From NCBI GenBank assembly GCA_036490955.1, contig DASXCX010000263.1, forward strand, positions 1-5,778: DNA of 5,778 nt, given 5' to 3'. The stretch comes from CAIKMD01 sp036490955. GTDB taxonomy: Bacteria > Pseudomonadota > Alphaproteobacteria > ATCC43930 > CGMCC-115725. The first letter of the stretch is position 1, and each line of letters begins with the position of its first letter. Below the pieces are notes generated by a model. The model had not been told where the DNA came from and searched no databases. It saw only the letters and a program-made list of their open reading frames with translations. This document shows positions 1-5,268 of the stretch, in pieces. A program made the translations under genes and the position numbers.

Positions 1-7
1 ATTTTCT

Positions 8-31
8 TCTTGGCGCCTTCGCGTCTTGGCG
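8..31. repeat. Short direct repeat TCTTGGCG at the left edge
   Basis: TCTTGGCG occurs at 8-15 and again at 24-31, a 16-bp period, with a diverged copy (CTTCGCG, 17-23) between. It lies just downstream of the amidohydrolase stop codon (46-48), in the only stretch of the left edge without a recognisable gene. It lacks an inverted repeat and T-run, so it does not look like an intrinsic terminator for the minus-strand run. It may be part of a longer dispersed intergenic repeat cut by the window edge. Confidence 0.4.
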
Positions 32-45
32 GTTCAAGTTTTAGT

Positions 46-981
46 TTACCGCGCGTATTTCGGCAGCAGCTTCTCGGCGTTGCCGCGCTCGATCGCCTTG
101 AGATCGGCGTCGGAGAAGCCGCATTCGCGCAAGCCTTTCACATGGTCCTCGGCATTGCGGTAGGGGAAATCGGTCCCGAACAGCAACTGCGAGACATTGA
201 CCAGCTTGGTGATCGACGACATCGCGAAAGGATGCGAGGCCTGCGCCGTGTCGTAGTGCCAGCGCTTCAAATAGTTCACGACGCCGTCCGGCACCAACTC
301 GGCGAGTTTCTTGTCGGTCAGCGGGTGACGCGTATAGCGTTCGAGGATATAGGGCATCGTCCCGCCCGCATGCGAGAAGATGAAGCGGATATCCTTGAAC
401 TTATGCGCCGCGCCGCTGAACAGGATGCGGGCGATGGCGCGCGAGGTATCGGTGGCGAATTCGATCACCGAATCGTTGACCTCGGGCATCAGGAGATTGG
501 TCGAGCAGGTCGGCGCCATCGGATGGGTATAGAGCACCGCCTTGCGCCGGTTGAGCTCTTCGAAAAGCGGGAAATAGTAGGGATCGCCGAGCCATTTATC
601 GCCGATATTGGTCATCATGTTGATGCCGTCGGCTTTCAGCGAGTCGAGCGCGTATTCCATCTCCTTGAGGCTGGCCTCGACATTGAGGATCGGCAGCACC
701 GCGAAGACGCCGAAGCGGCCAGGATGGTCCTTGGCCTGCTTCGTCATGAACTCGTTCCACTCGCGCGCCTGCTTGATCGCGGCAGTCTGGTCGCTCGGCC
801 ACACGATGATCGGATGGTTGAGCGAGAGGATCGAGGTCTGGACGTCGTTCTTGTCCATGTCTTCGAGCGACATGGCGGCGGTCCAGTCCTTCATATTCGG
901 CGGCACCGCGCGGCGGCCATTGGTGATCGTGGCGGTGGGCGTCGGATGATGATGCACGTCGATGCGGAATGGCTGAGCCAT
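46..981 (-). CDS. Amidohydrolase 2 family protein, ACMSD / aromatic decarboxylase-like
   Basis: A 311-residue cytosolic metal-dependent TIM-barrel enzyme of the Amidohydrolase_2 group. Visible signature: an N-terminal HxH metal pair in DVHHHP (H10, H12), a third histidine in YTHP (H153), the FSHAGG motif (H204) and the late aspartate in GTDFPY (D271). In ACMSD-type decarboxylases the equivalent residues bind Zn or Mn and activate water. Retention of HxH places it nearer ACMSD and 6-methylsalicylate decarboxylase than gamma-resorcylate decarboxylases, where the pair is altered. Length fits the family. Likely reaction, by inference: non-oxidative decarboxylation of an aromatic acid, or hydrolysis of a related ring-cleavage product. 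The start at 981 has GGGAGG (989-994) 7 nt upstream. It is the last gene of a minus-strand run behind the FAD hydroxylase and mini-GST gene, with an 82-bp gap before it. Family is sure; substrate is unknown. Confidence 0.93.
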   Translation of the reverse strand: MAQPFRIDVHHHPTPTATITNGRRAVPPNMKDWTAAMSLEDMDKNDVQTSILSLNHPIIVWPSDQTAAIKQAREWNEFMTKQAKDHPGRFGVFAVLPILNVEASLKEMEYALDSLKADGINMMTNIGDKWLGDPYYFPLFEELNRRKAVLYTHPMAPTCSTNLLMPEVNDSVIEFATDTSRAIARILFSGAAHKFKDIRFIFSHAGGTMPYILERYTRHPLTDKKLAELVPDGVVNYLKRWHYDTAQASHPFAMSSITKLVNVSQLLFGTDFPYRNAEDHVKGLRECGFSDADLKAIERGNAEKLLPKYAR

Positions 982-1063
982 CGAAATTCCTCCCGAATTG
1001 TTGCGGGCGACTATAGGATGCCGCCCCCTTCAATGCTAATGGGGCCGCGCTATCCCCTACGCC

Positions 1064-1204
1064 TCAGCGCACGTCGATAGTCTCGTTTTCGAAGACGCGT
1101 TGGATCGAGTCGACCTTGCGGGCGACATATTTCTCGCCGCCATCCTCGAGCACGAAATGCGGCGCCATGGAGCAAGCGCCGGGGCAGTAGGCAAGCGTCA
1201 GCAT
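1064..1204 (-). CDS. 46-residue GST N-terminal-like mini-protein, or remnant of a truncated GST gene
   Basis: A short reading frame between the hydroxylase and amidohydrolase genes. It begins MLTLAYCPGACSMAPH and continues FVLEDGGEKYVARKVD, which is how bacterial beta-class GSTs start: first strand, then the PGACS loop with the catalytic cysteine (here C11, next to S12), then the first helix and second strand. It stops after 46 residues, near where a full GST (about 200 residues) would reach its NPKG-VPAL segment. Neither the thioredoxin-fold second half nor the helical domain follows in any frame of the next 82 bp. The start at 1204 is supported by AGGAGG (1213-1218) 8 nt upstream, and the gene sits 26 bp after the hydroxylase stop, so it should be translated in that operon. 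It could be the stump of a deleted GST gene or a retained small protein. Homology of the first 32 residues is convincing; function is open. Confidence 0.55.
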   Translation of the reverse strand: MLTLAYCPGACSMAPHFVLEDGGEKYVARKVDSIQRVFENETIDVR

Positions 1205-1212
1205 CGGGCGTT

Positions 1213-1218
1213 CCTCCT
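1213..1218 (-). promoter_or_regulatory. Strong ribosome binding site of the mini-GST gene
   Basis: Read on the minus strand this is AGGAGG, 8 nt before the ATG at 1204. It is the main evidence that the 46-residue frame is translated, and it is among the best Shine-Dalgarno matches in the window. Confidence 0.65.
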
Positions 1219-1230
1219 CGTCATGTCTCG

Positions 1231-2766
1231 TCAGGCATGAAGCTGGCGGCGCAGCTCGCCGAGCAGGGCCGGAAGCTCCGGCGCGCTCTTGCAGGTGCCG
1301 AAGATGTAGAAATCCGGCCGCGTCACGATGATGTTGCTTGTATATTCTTCCATGAGCTGGCCGTAGCAGCCGTCGACATCGGCGAAGCCGCCATCGCCGA
1401 GCCGCACGATTTTGCCGCCCAGCGACGTCCAGAAATCGCGATCGCCGGCACCGAGCGCCTTCATCGGATCGCCGCCGCGCGCCAGGATGATGAAGCCGCG
1501 CCCGGCGACGTCGTCGAATTGACCTTCGCGCTCGTCGCGGATTTTGGCTTGCGGAAACGCATCGCCAGCTCCCGGCATGCCCGTGGCGACGAATCCCTTC
1601 GCGAATCCCGGGACGCGGAAGGCGATGAGTTTCGCCTCCAGCGCTTGATCCGCTTTCGCCGCCTGCATCGCGCGCAGCTGATCGTCGCGGATTTTGACTT
1701 GCTCCGGATCGCGCTCATTCACGTACAGACCGACGCGCATGCTCTCGACGATCGTCGCTCGCGCGCTGGGCCCGCGTTCGGCCTCATAGGTGTCGAGGAA
1801 GTTATCGCCGGCCTTTCCTTGCAGCACCAGGCTGAGCTTCCAGGCGAGGTTGTGGGCGTCGCGGAAGCCGGAGCAGAGGCCTTGCGCCAGGAAAGGCGGC
1901 ATCTGATGCGCCGAATCGCCGGCGAGGAAGGCGCGCCCGGCGCGCCAACGCTCGGCATAGAGCGATTGAAATTGGTAAGACGCGACGCGGATGAGTTCGA
2001 ACTCTTCCGGCGTTCCACCCTCCGGCCGGTCGAGCCGCCGCCATACGCTTTCGGGCTTCACCGCGTCTTCCGGCGATTCATCCGGGAAGATCATGAACGA
2101 CCAGCGCCGGTGGTTCGGTCCCATATAGAGGGTGACGCCGGGCTGTTCGGGCTCGCAGAGTTGCCGCATAGCCGGTAGACCGGGCCGTGGATTGGTCGCC
2201 TTCGCGTCGATTACCAACCAGTTCTGGTCGAAGCCAAGATTCTCGTACTCGATGCCGAGCGCGCCGCGGATGAAGCTGTTGCCGCCGTCGGCACCGATGA
2301 GATAGCGGCCTTCGAAGGTTCGCGTCTGGCCGTCGCGGTTTTCGGTGGTGACGGTGATGCTGTTCGCATCCTGCTTCACCGCACGTGCCGTCTCGCCCTG
2401 AAACAGTTCGACCTTGGGCACGGCGCGCGCCGCGATGTCGAGCTCCTTCTCGAAGGAGGGTTGGTAGATCGAGGTGTATTCCGGCCAGCCGTGGATCGCG
2501 AGGGGAGCGACGTCGCTCGAGAGCAGAATCTCGCCATGCTTGGCGAGCTCATAGACCGGCAGGAAATGCGTGTAGGGCCAGATCGTTTCGATGCAACCCA
2601 CTTCCTGGAACATGCGCAGCACATCGTCGTGGACGATCCCGACGCGCGGCAAGTTGTAGAGCGTCGTGTAGCGCTCGATCACGGCGACACGATGGCCGGC
2701 GCGGCCCAACAGGATCGCGGCCAGCATACCCGTCGGCCCATATCCGACGATCACGACGTCATACAT
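1231..2766 (-). CDS. FAD-dependent aromatic hydroxylase (flavoprotein monooxygenase, MhpA/PheA-like)
   Basis: A 511-residue class A flavoprotein monooxygenase, which uses NAD(P)H and O2 to add a hydroxyl group to a phenolic ring. All three family fingerprints are present: the Rossmann motif GYGPTG (G8, G10, G13) with ribose-binding E31; the DG motif in YLIGADGG (D160); and the GD motif in FLAGDSAHQMPP (G283, D284), followed by GLCSGFRDAHNLAWKL. The C-terminal part, ending VTRPDFYIFG (about 481-490), is the thioredoxin-like third domain seen in phenol hydroxylase and MhpA relatives. The length is slightly under MhpA's roughly 550. There is no signal peptide, so it is cytosolic. The start at 2766 has GGGAGG (2775-2780) 8 nt upstream. 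It is the first gene of a minus-strand run with the mini-GST and amidohydrolase, which fits hydroxylation coupled to decarboxylation. Family is certain; the natural substrate is not determinable. Residues near RVGIVHDD resemble the MhpA subgroup. Confidence 0.95.
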   Translation of the reverse strand: MYDVVIVGYGPTGMLAAILLGRAGHRVAVIERYTTLYNLPRVGIVHDDVLRMFQEVGCIETIWPYTHFLPVYELAKHGEILLSSDVAPLAIHGWPEYTSIYQPSFEKELDIAARAVPKVELFQGETARAVKQDANSITVTTENRDGQTRTFEGRYLIGADGGNSFIRGALGIEYENLGFDQNWLVIDAKATNPRPGLPAMRQLCEPEQPGVTLYMGPNHRRWSFMIFPDESPEDAVKPESVWRRLDRPEGGTPEEFELIRVASYQFQSLYAERWRAGRAFLAGDSAHQMPPFLAQGLCSGFRDAHNLAWKLSLVLQGKAGDNFLDTYEAERGPSARATIVESMRVGLYVNERDPEQVKIRDDQLRAMQAAKADQALEAKLIAFRVPGFAKGFVATGMPGAGDAFPQAKIRDEREGQFDDVAGRGFIILARGGDPMKALGAGDRDFWTSLGGKIVRLGDGGFADVDGCYGQLMEEYTSNIIVTRPDFYIFGTCKSAPELPALLGELRRQLHA

Positions 2767-2853
2767 GTCACGCGCCTCCCAAATCCCTTATCTGCGCCGC
2801 TTTCGTGGCGAAGCGCCGGCGCCTCTTATATTATCGTTATAGAGCCGTCGTGA
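2767..2853. promoter_or_regulatory. Divergent promoter region between hydroxylase run and pirin gene
   Basis: This 87-bp gap must hold promoters for both directions. An AT-rich island (2824-2841) stands out against GC-rich surroundings. For the minus strand a reasonable match is TTCACG (2854-2849) and TATAAG (2830-2825) with an 18-bp spacer. For the plus strand TATATT (2827-2832) or TTATAG (2837-2842) could be -10 elements, but no good -35 is seen. Next to the island is a perfect 10-bp palindrome GCGCCGGCGC (2813-2822). The island itself forms an imperfect inverted repeat (CTCT-T-ATA against TATAGAG, 2823-2844). A regulator could bind here, but the PcaQ-like ATAACC-N4-GGTTAT motif found at 5253 is absent; only a GTTAT half (2836-2840) is present. 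Promoter boxes are tentative. Confidence 0.45.
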
Positions 2854-3708
2854 ATGGAGATCAGCGTGGAACGGAAAGCCGACCGCATCGAGCATCCGAT
2901 CGAGCTTGGCGCCAGCGATCAAGTGCAGCGCAAGCGCCTGGTGCTCCATAGCGACGACTTCGCCGCGCTCTCGCCATTCCTGCGCTTGTCTGAAGATTGG
3001 TTCGCGGCGCCGGGCGGCTTCGAAACGCATCCGCATCGGGGCATGCAGACGGTAACCCTGGTGCTCGACGGCGCGTTGCATCACCGCGACCATACTGGGG
3101 CCGATGGTGTGCTGCGCCCTGGTGACGTGCAATGGATGACCGCCGGCCGCGGCGTGCTGCACAGCGAAATGCCTCACGAGCGCGAGCGGGCACATACGCT
3201 GCAGCTTTGGCTCAATCTGCCGGCCAAGGCGAAGATGATCCCGGCGCGCTACGTCGATCAGCGCGCGGCGACTGTACCGGTGCGGCGCGAGGCGGGCATC
3301 GAGCGCCGCATCTATGCCGGCGATTTCGACGGCGTTGTCCAGCCGCACGGCAGCGAATGGCCGATGATGCTGGTCGATATCGCGATGGAGCCGGGCGCGA
3401 CTTGTCGGCAGGCGATCCCCACCGGCTATCGTGGCTTTCTCTACGTCATCGCGGGCAAAGCGAAGATCGGTGCGGATCGGCGCGACATCGCCGCGCCCGA
3501 TGTCGCCTGGTTCGAGCCGAGGCGCGGTGAGGCGCCCTCCGACAGCGACACGATCCCGATCGTCGCCGAGGATCCGTTCCGCGCGCTGCTCTACGCCGGG
3601 CCGCCAATCGACGAGCCCGTCGTCGCGTACGGGCCGTTCGTCATGAACACGGTCGAGGAAATCCGCCAAGCTTTCGGCGATTATCAGGCCGGCCGCCTGG
3701 TGGTTTGA
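2854..3708 (+). CDS. Pirin family bicupin protein
   Basis: A 284-residue cytosolic pirin, two stacked cupin barrels with one metal site in the N-terminal barrel. The four metal ligands of bacterial pirins are all present: HPHRG (H59, H61) and VLHSE (H103, E105). The motif THPHRGMQTVTLVLDG, the GDVQWMTAGRGVLHSE stretch and the terminal YGPFVMNT are pirin signatures. Some family members (E. coli YhhW) show quercetin 2,3-dioxygenase activity, others act as redox-linked regulators, so a dioxygenase or accessory role in aromatic metabolism is possible but not shown. Start is uncertain: ATG at 2854 has little Shine-Dalgarno, whereas in-frame GTG at 2866 (giving V-E-R-K-A-D) has GGAG at 2856-2859 with 6-nt spacing and may be the true start. 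It is divergent from the hydroxylase run and converges on the dienelactone hydrolase with 5 bp between stops, leaving no room for an intergenic terminator. Confidence 0.95.
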   Translation: MEISVERKADRIEHPIELGASDQVQRKRLVLHSDDFAALSPFLRLSEDWFAAPGGFETHPHRGMQTVTLVLDGALHHRDHTGADGVLRPGDVQWMTAGRGVLHSEMPHERERAHTLQLWLNLPAKAKMIPARYVDQRAATVPVRREAGIERRIYAGDFDGVVQPHGSEWPMMLVDIAMEPGATCRQAIPTGYRGFLYVIAGKAKIGADRRDIAAPDVAWFEPRRGEAPSDSDTIPIVAEDPFRALLYAGPPIDEPVVAYGPFVMNTVEEIRQAFGDYQAGRLVV

Positions 3709-3713
3709 CCCCG

Positions 3714-4388
3714 TCATTGCGCGAGGCGGTGCTCGAATAGATCGAGCGTGCGCTGAAGCGCGAGCTTCGCGCTTGCCTCGTCGTAACTGGTTTCGGCGCG
3801 ATGCCAGCAATTGAAACCGTGCTCGGCCGGATAGAGATAGACCGGCAGTTCGGGCTGTGCAGTTTTCAGCTTATCGACGACGTCGCGCGGAATGACATGA
3901 TCGCGCTCGGCGAAATGAATGATCGTCGGGCAGCGCGGCTTGTCGTTGTATTGCTTACCCATGTCGGTCGGGTAGTAGCAGGACGCCGCTTCGACGGTGA
4001 GACGACAGGCGGCCATGAAAGCGACTGACCCGCCGAGGCAATAGCCGACCGCGCCGACCCTGAGCGGTCGCAGCGCCGCAATCGTCGCGGCGATATCGAG
4101 CGGCAATGTATTCTGCCAATCGATGCCGGCGCGCAGCGTCCGGATATGCGGAACCTGCGATCCGTCATAGCCGAATTCCGCGCCTCTCTCCTGCCGGTCA
4201 TAGATCGCCGGCGCGATCGCACTGTAGCCGCGCTGGGCGTAATCGTCGCAGACCGAGCGGATATGCTCGTTGACGCCGTAGATCTCCTGCACGACGACGA
4301 CACCGCCTTGGGGCTTCCCGGCCGCATCGGCGCGATAAGCGGAGAATTCATGACCATCCTCCGCCGTGAGGGTGATGAGCTCGCCCAT
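3714..4388 (-). CDS. Dienelactone hydrolase family protein (carboxymethylenebutenolidase-like)
   Basis: A 224-residue alpha/beta hydrolase of the dienelactone hydrolase family, cytosolic and close to the usual length. Catalytic triad by position and motif: nucleophile C117 in GYCLGG, D163 in AERDHVIP, H190 in AEHGFN. E35 in VQEIYGVN matches the glutamate that in Pseudomonas ClcD interacts with the resting cysteine. The typical reaction is hydrolysis of 4-carboxymethylenebut-2-en-4-olide to maleylacetate in chloroaromatic or hydroxyquinol-type pathways; paralogues act on other lactones or esters, so the substrate here is inferred. Start at 4388 is preceded by AAGGA on the minus strand, and the gene begins 13 bp after the GST stop, so the two form an operon. 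Its end lies 5 bp from the end of the converging pirin gene. Cysteine rather than serine as nucleophile supports a true DLH rather than a general esterase. Confidence 0.95.
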   Translation of the reverse strand: MGELITLTAEDGHEFSAYRADAAGKPQGGVVVVQEIYGVNEHIRSVCDDYAQRGYSAIAPAIYDRQERGAEFGYDGSQVPHIRTLRAGIDWQNTLPLDIAATIAALRPLRVGAVGYCLGGSVAFMAACRLTVEAASCYYPTDMGKQYNDKPRCPTIIHFAERDHVIPRDVVDKLKTAQPELPVYLYPAEHGFNCWHRAETSYDEASAKLALQRTLDLFEHRLAQ

Positions 4389-4401
4389 CGATCGTCCTTC
4401 T

Positions 4402-5154
4402 TCAGCGCTTGATTGGATCGCTTTTGTCCGGGTTCGAGAAGGCGAACGCCTCCTTATAAGCCGATCGCGCCTGGATGCGCTGCCACCAATCGGCGACGCG
4501 CGGACGCTTGGCGGCGCCGACCAATTCCGGCCGCTTCAGCACCTCGATACGGTTGATGAATGGCGCCATCGCGATATCGGCGAGTGAATATTCCTTGCCC
4601 GTGATCCATGGCCCTTGCGCGAGCGCGTCTTCCATCATGCCGACGAGATAATCGAGCGCGGTATAGGCCTGATTTTCCTCCGCCTCGCTCACGCCGTGCT
4701 TCAGGCGATGAAGGAAGCGCGCCATGATGATCGGGTTCGGGCAGTTCGCCGCCGCGCGATCGAGTTGCTCCTGCGTATAGGGCTTTTGCGCCAGACGCAC
4801 GGCGTGGCGCGGATTGTGCGAGCAGGTGTTGACGTTGTTATGCGCGATCTCCTCCGAATTGAAGATCCAGATGCGCATTTGCGCCTTGGCGTAATTGTCC
4901 TCGGGGCGCAGCCGGATTGCTGGGAAGCAATCATCGAGATATTCGAGGATGACGTTGGACTCGATGATGATCTTGCCGTCGTGATCGATCGCCGGGACGA
5001 CGCCCTTCTGGTTGATCTTGCGATAGAAGGGCTCCCAATGCTCGAACGTAAAGAGATCGATATGCTTGCTCTCGAAGGGGATTTTCTTCTCGGCGAGGCA
5101 CATCCGCACCTTCTGCGAGCAGACCGAACTCCAATAGTGATAGAGCGTTAGCAT
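4402..5154 (-). CDS. Glutathione S-transferase family protein (maleyl-isomerase or dehalogenase-like)
   Basis: A 250-residue cytosolic two-domain GST. The N-terminal thioredoxin fold starts MLTLYHYWSSVCSQKVR, with the active-site loop SSVCS (S10, C12, S13), the cis-proline in GVVPAI (P54) and the glutathione gamma-glutamyl contacts E65-S66. The helical domain runs from about residue 90 and carries the folding motif YSLADIAMAPF (about 189-199). The YxYxxSxCS-type start and long helical domain recall maleylacetoacetate/maleylpyruvate isomerases and PcpC-type reductive dehalogenases; I cannot choose between these. Start chosen at 5154 because GGGAGG sits 6 nt upstream (5161-5167) and homology begins there; a frame extending to 5196 adds only a non-homologous, arginine/proline-rich leader. 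It is first gene of an operon with the dienelactone hydrolase and divergent from the LysR gene, the usual layout of a LysR target. Confidence 0.93.
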   Translation of the reverse strand: MLTLYHYWSSVCSQKVRMCLAEKKIPFESKHIDLFTFEHWEPFYRKINQKGVVPAIDHDGKIIIESNVILEYLDDCFPAIRLRPEDNYAKAQMRIWIFNSEEIAHNNVNTCSHNPRHAVRLAQKPYTQEQLDRAAANCPNPIIMARFLHRLKHGVSEAEENQAYTALDYLVGMMEDALAQGPWITGKEYSLADIAMAPFINRIEVLKRPELVGAAKRPRVADWWQRIQARSAYKEAFAFSNPDKSDPIKR

Positions 5155-5160
5155 GAGAGT

Positions 5161-5167
5161 CCTCCCT
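5161..5167 (-). promoter_or_regulatory. Ribosome binding site fixing the GST start
   Basis: On the minus strand this reads AGGGAGG, 6 nt before the ATG at 5154. It selects the MLTLYHYW start over the in-frame ATG at 5196, which has no comparable site. Confidence 0.75.
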
Positions 5168-5173
5168 GGAGAC

Positions 5174-5190
5174 CCCGCGCGCCGCGCGGG
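5174..5190 (-). other. GC hairpin in the GST leader
   Basis: CCCGCGC (5174-5180), a 3-nt loop and GCGCGGG (5184-5190) form a perfect 7-bp stem about 20 nt upstream of the GST start codon, just before its ribosome binding site. There is no T-run after it in the transcribed direction, so it is not a standard terminator. It may affect mRNA stability or translation, or may be chance in GC-rich DNA. Confidence 0.5.
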
Positions 5191-5252
5191 TGGCATCGGC
5201 GGACGCTATCGGCAGCGGCAATAAACCGGAAGTTCTTCCTTCTTCTAGTGCT

Positions 5253-5268
5253 ATAACCTTGGGGTTAT
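5253..5268. promoter_or_regulatory. Probable LysR-type operator, PcaQ-like inverted repeat
   Basis: Perfect 6-bp inverted repeat ATAACC-TTGG-GGTTAT. From memory, the rhizobial regulator PcaQ binds a motif close to ATAACC-N4-GGTTAA, so this site matches at all but the last base. It lies at the divergent LysR/GST boundary where an autoregulated LysR operator is expected. It covers the first two bases of the LysR ATG and a possible -10 element, so bound protein would block transcription of its own gene. Confidence 0.65.

Larger units (their letters stand above)
5155..5266. promoter_or_regulatory. Divergent control region between GST-DLH operon and LysR gene
   Basis: A 112-bp gap with a GC-rich half next to GST and a more AT-rich half next to LysR. 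It holds two perfect inverted repeats besides the GC hairpin: GGAAG-TT-CTTCC (5228-5239), and ATAACC-N4-GGTTAT (5253-5268), the latter running into the LysR start codon. On the plus strand TATAAC (5252-5257) is a good -10 candidate for the LysR gene with no clear -35. For the GST direction no convincing -35/-10 pair is seen; TTTATT (5224-5219, minus) is the best AT-rich -10 candidate. Classic LysR control predicts that the upstream site activates GST-DLH and represses the regulator itself. Confidence 0.6.

Noticed and set aside
982..1063. An internal promoter or GST remainder ahead of the amidohydrolase gene
   Set aside because: A TATAGT hexamer exists on the minus strand but only a poor -35 (TTAGCA) at 18 bp; no frame of this 82-bp gap resembles the missing part of a GST. 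Nothing beyond the ribosome binding site is supportable.
10..1080. Long plus-strand open frame of 356 codons opposite the amidohydrolase
   Set aside because: Its product is rich in R, H, G and D with no family motif, as expected for the antisense of GC-rich coding DNA; the opposite strand encodes an intact amidohydrolase with all metal ligands.
1237..2178. Plus-strand open frame of 313 codons opposite the FAD hydroxylase
   Set aside because: Antisense shadow of a gene with all three flavoprotein fingerprints; low-complexity composition and no recognisable domain.
2825..2840. A second PcaQ-like site in the hydroxylase/pirin gap
   Set aside because: Only one half (GTTAT, 2836-2840) matches; the opposite arm position reads CTTATA instead of ATAACC.
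3709..3713. A bidirectional terminator between pirin and dienelactone hydrolase
   Set aside because: Only 5 bp separate the stop codons and no stem-loop with a T-run is seen nearby.
2788..3810. Minus-strand open frame of 340 codons opposite the pirin gene
   Set aside because: It would overlap both the pirin gene and the dienelactone hydrolase and has an arginine/histidine-rich product without motifs.
5155..5196. N-terminal extension of the GST to an ATG at 5196
   Set aside because: The added 14 residues have no GST homology, cover the GC hairpin and the ribosome binding site, and the ATG at 5154 has the proper GGGAGG.
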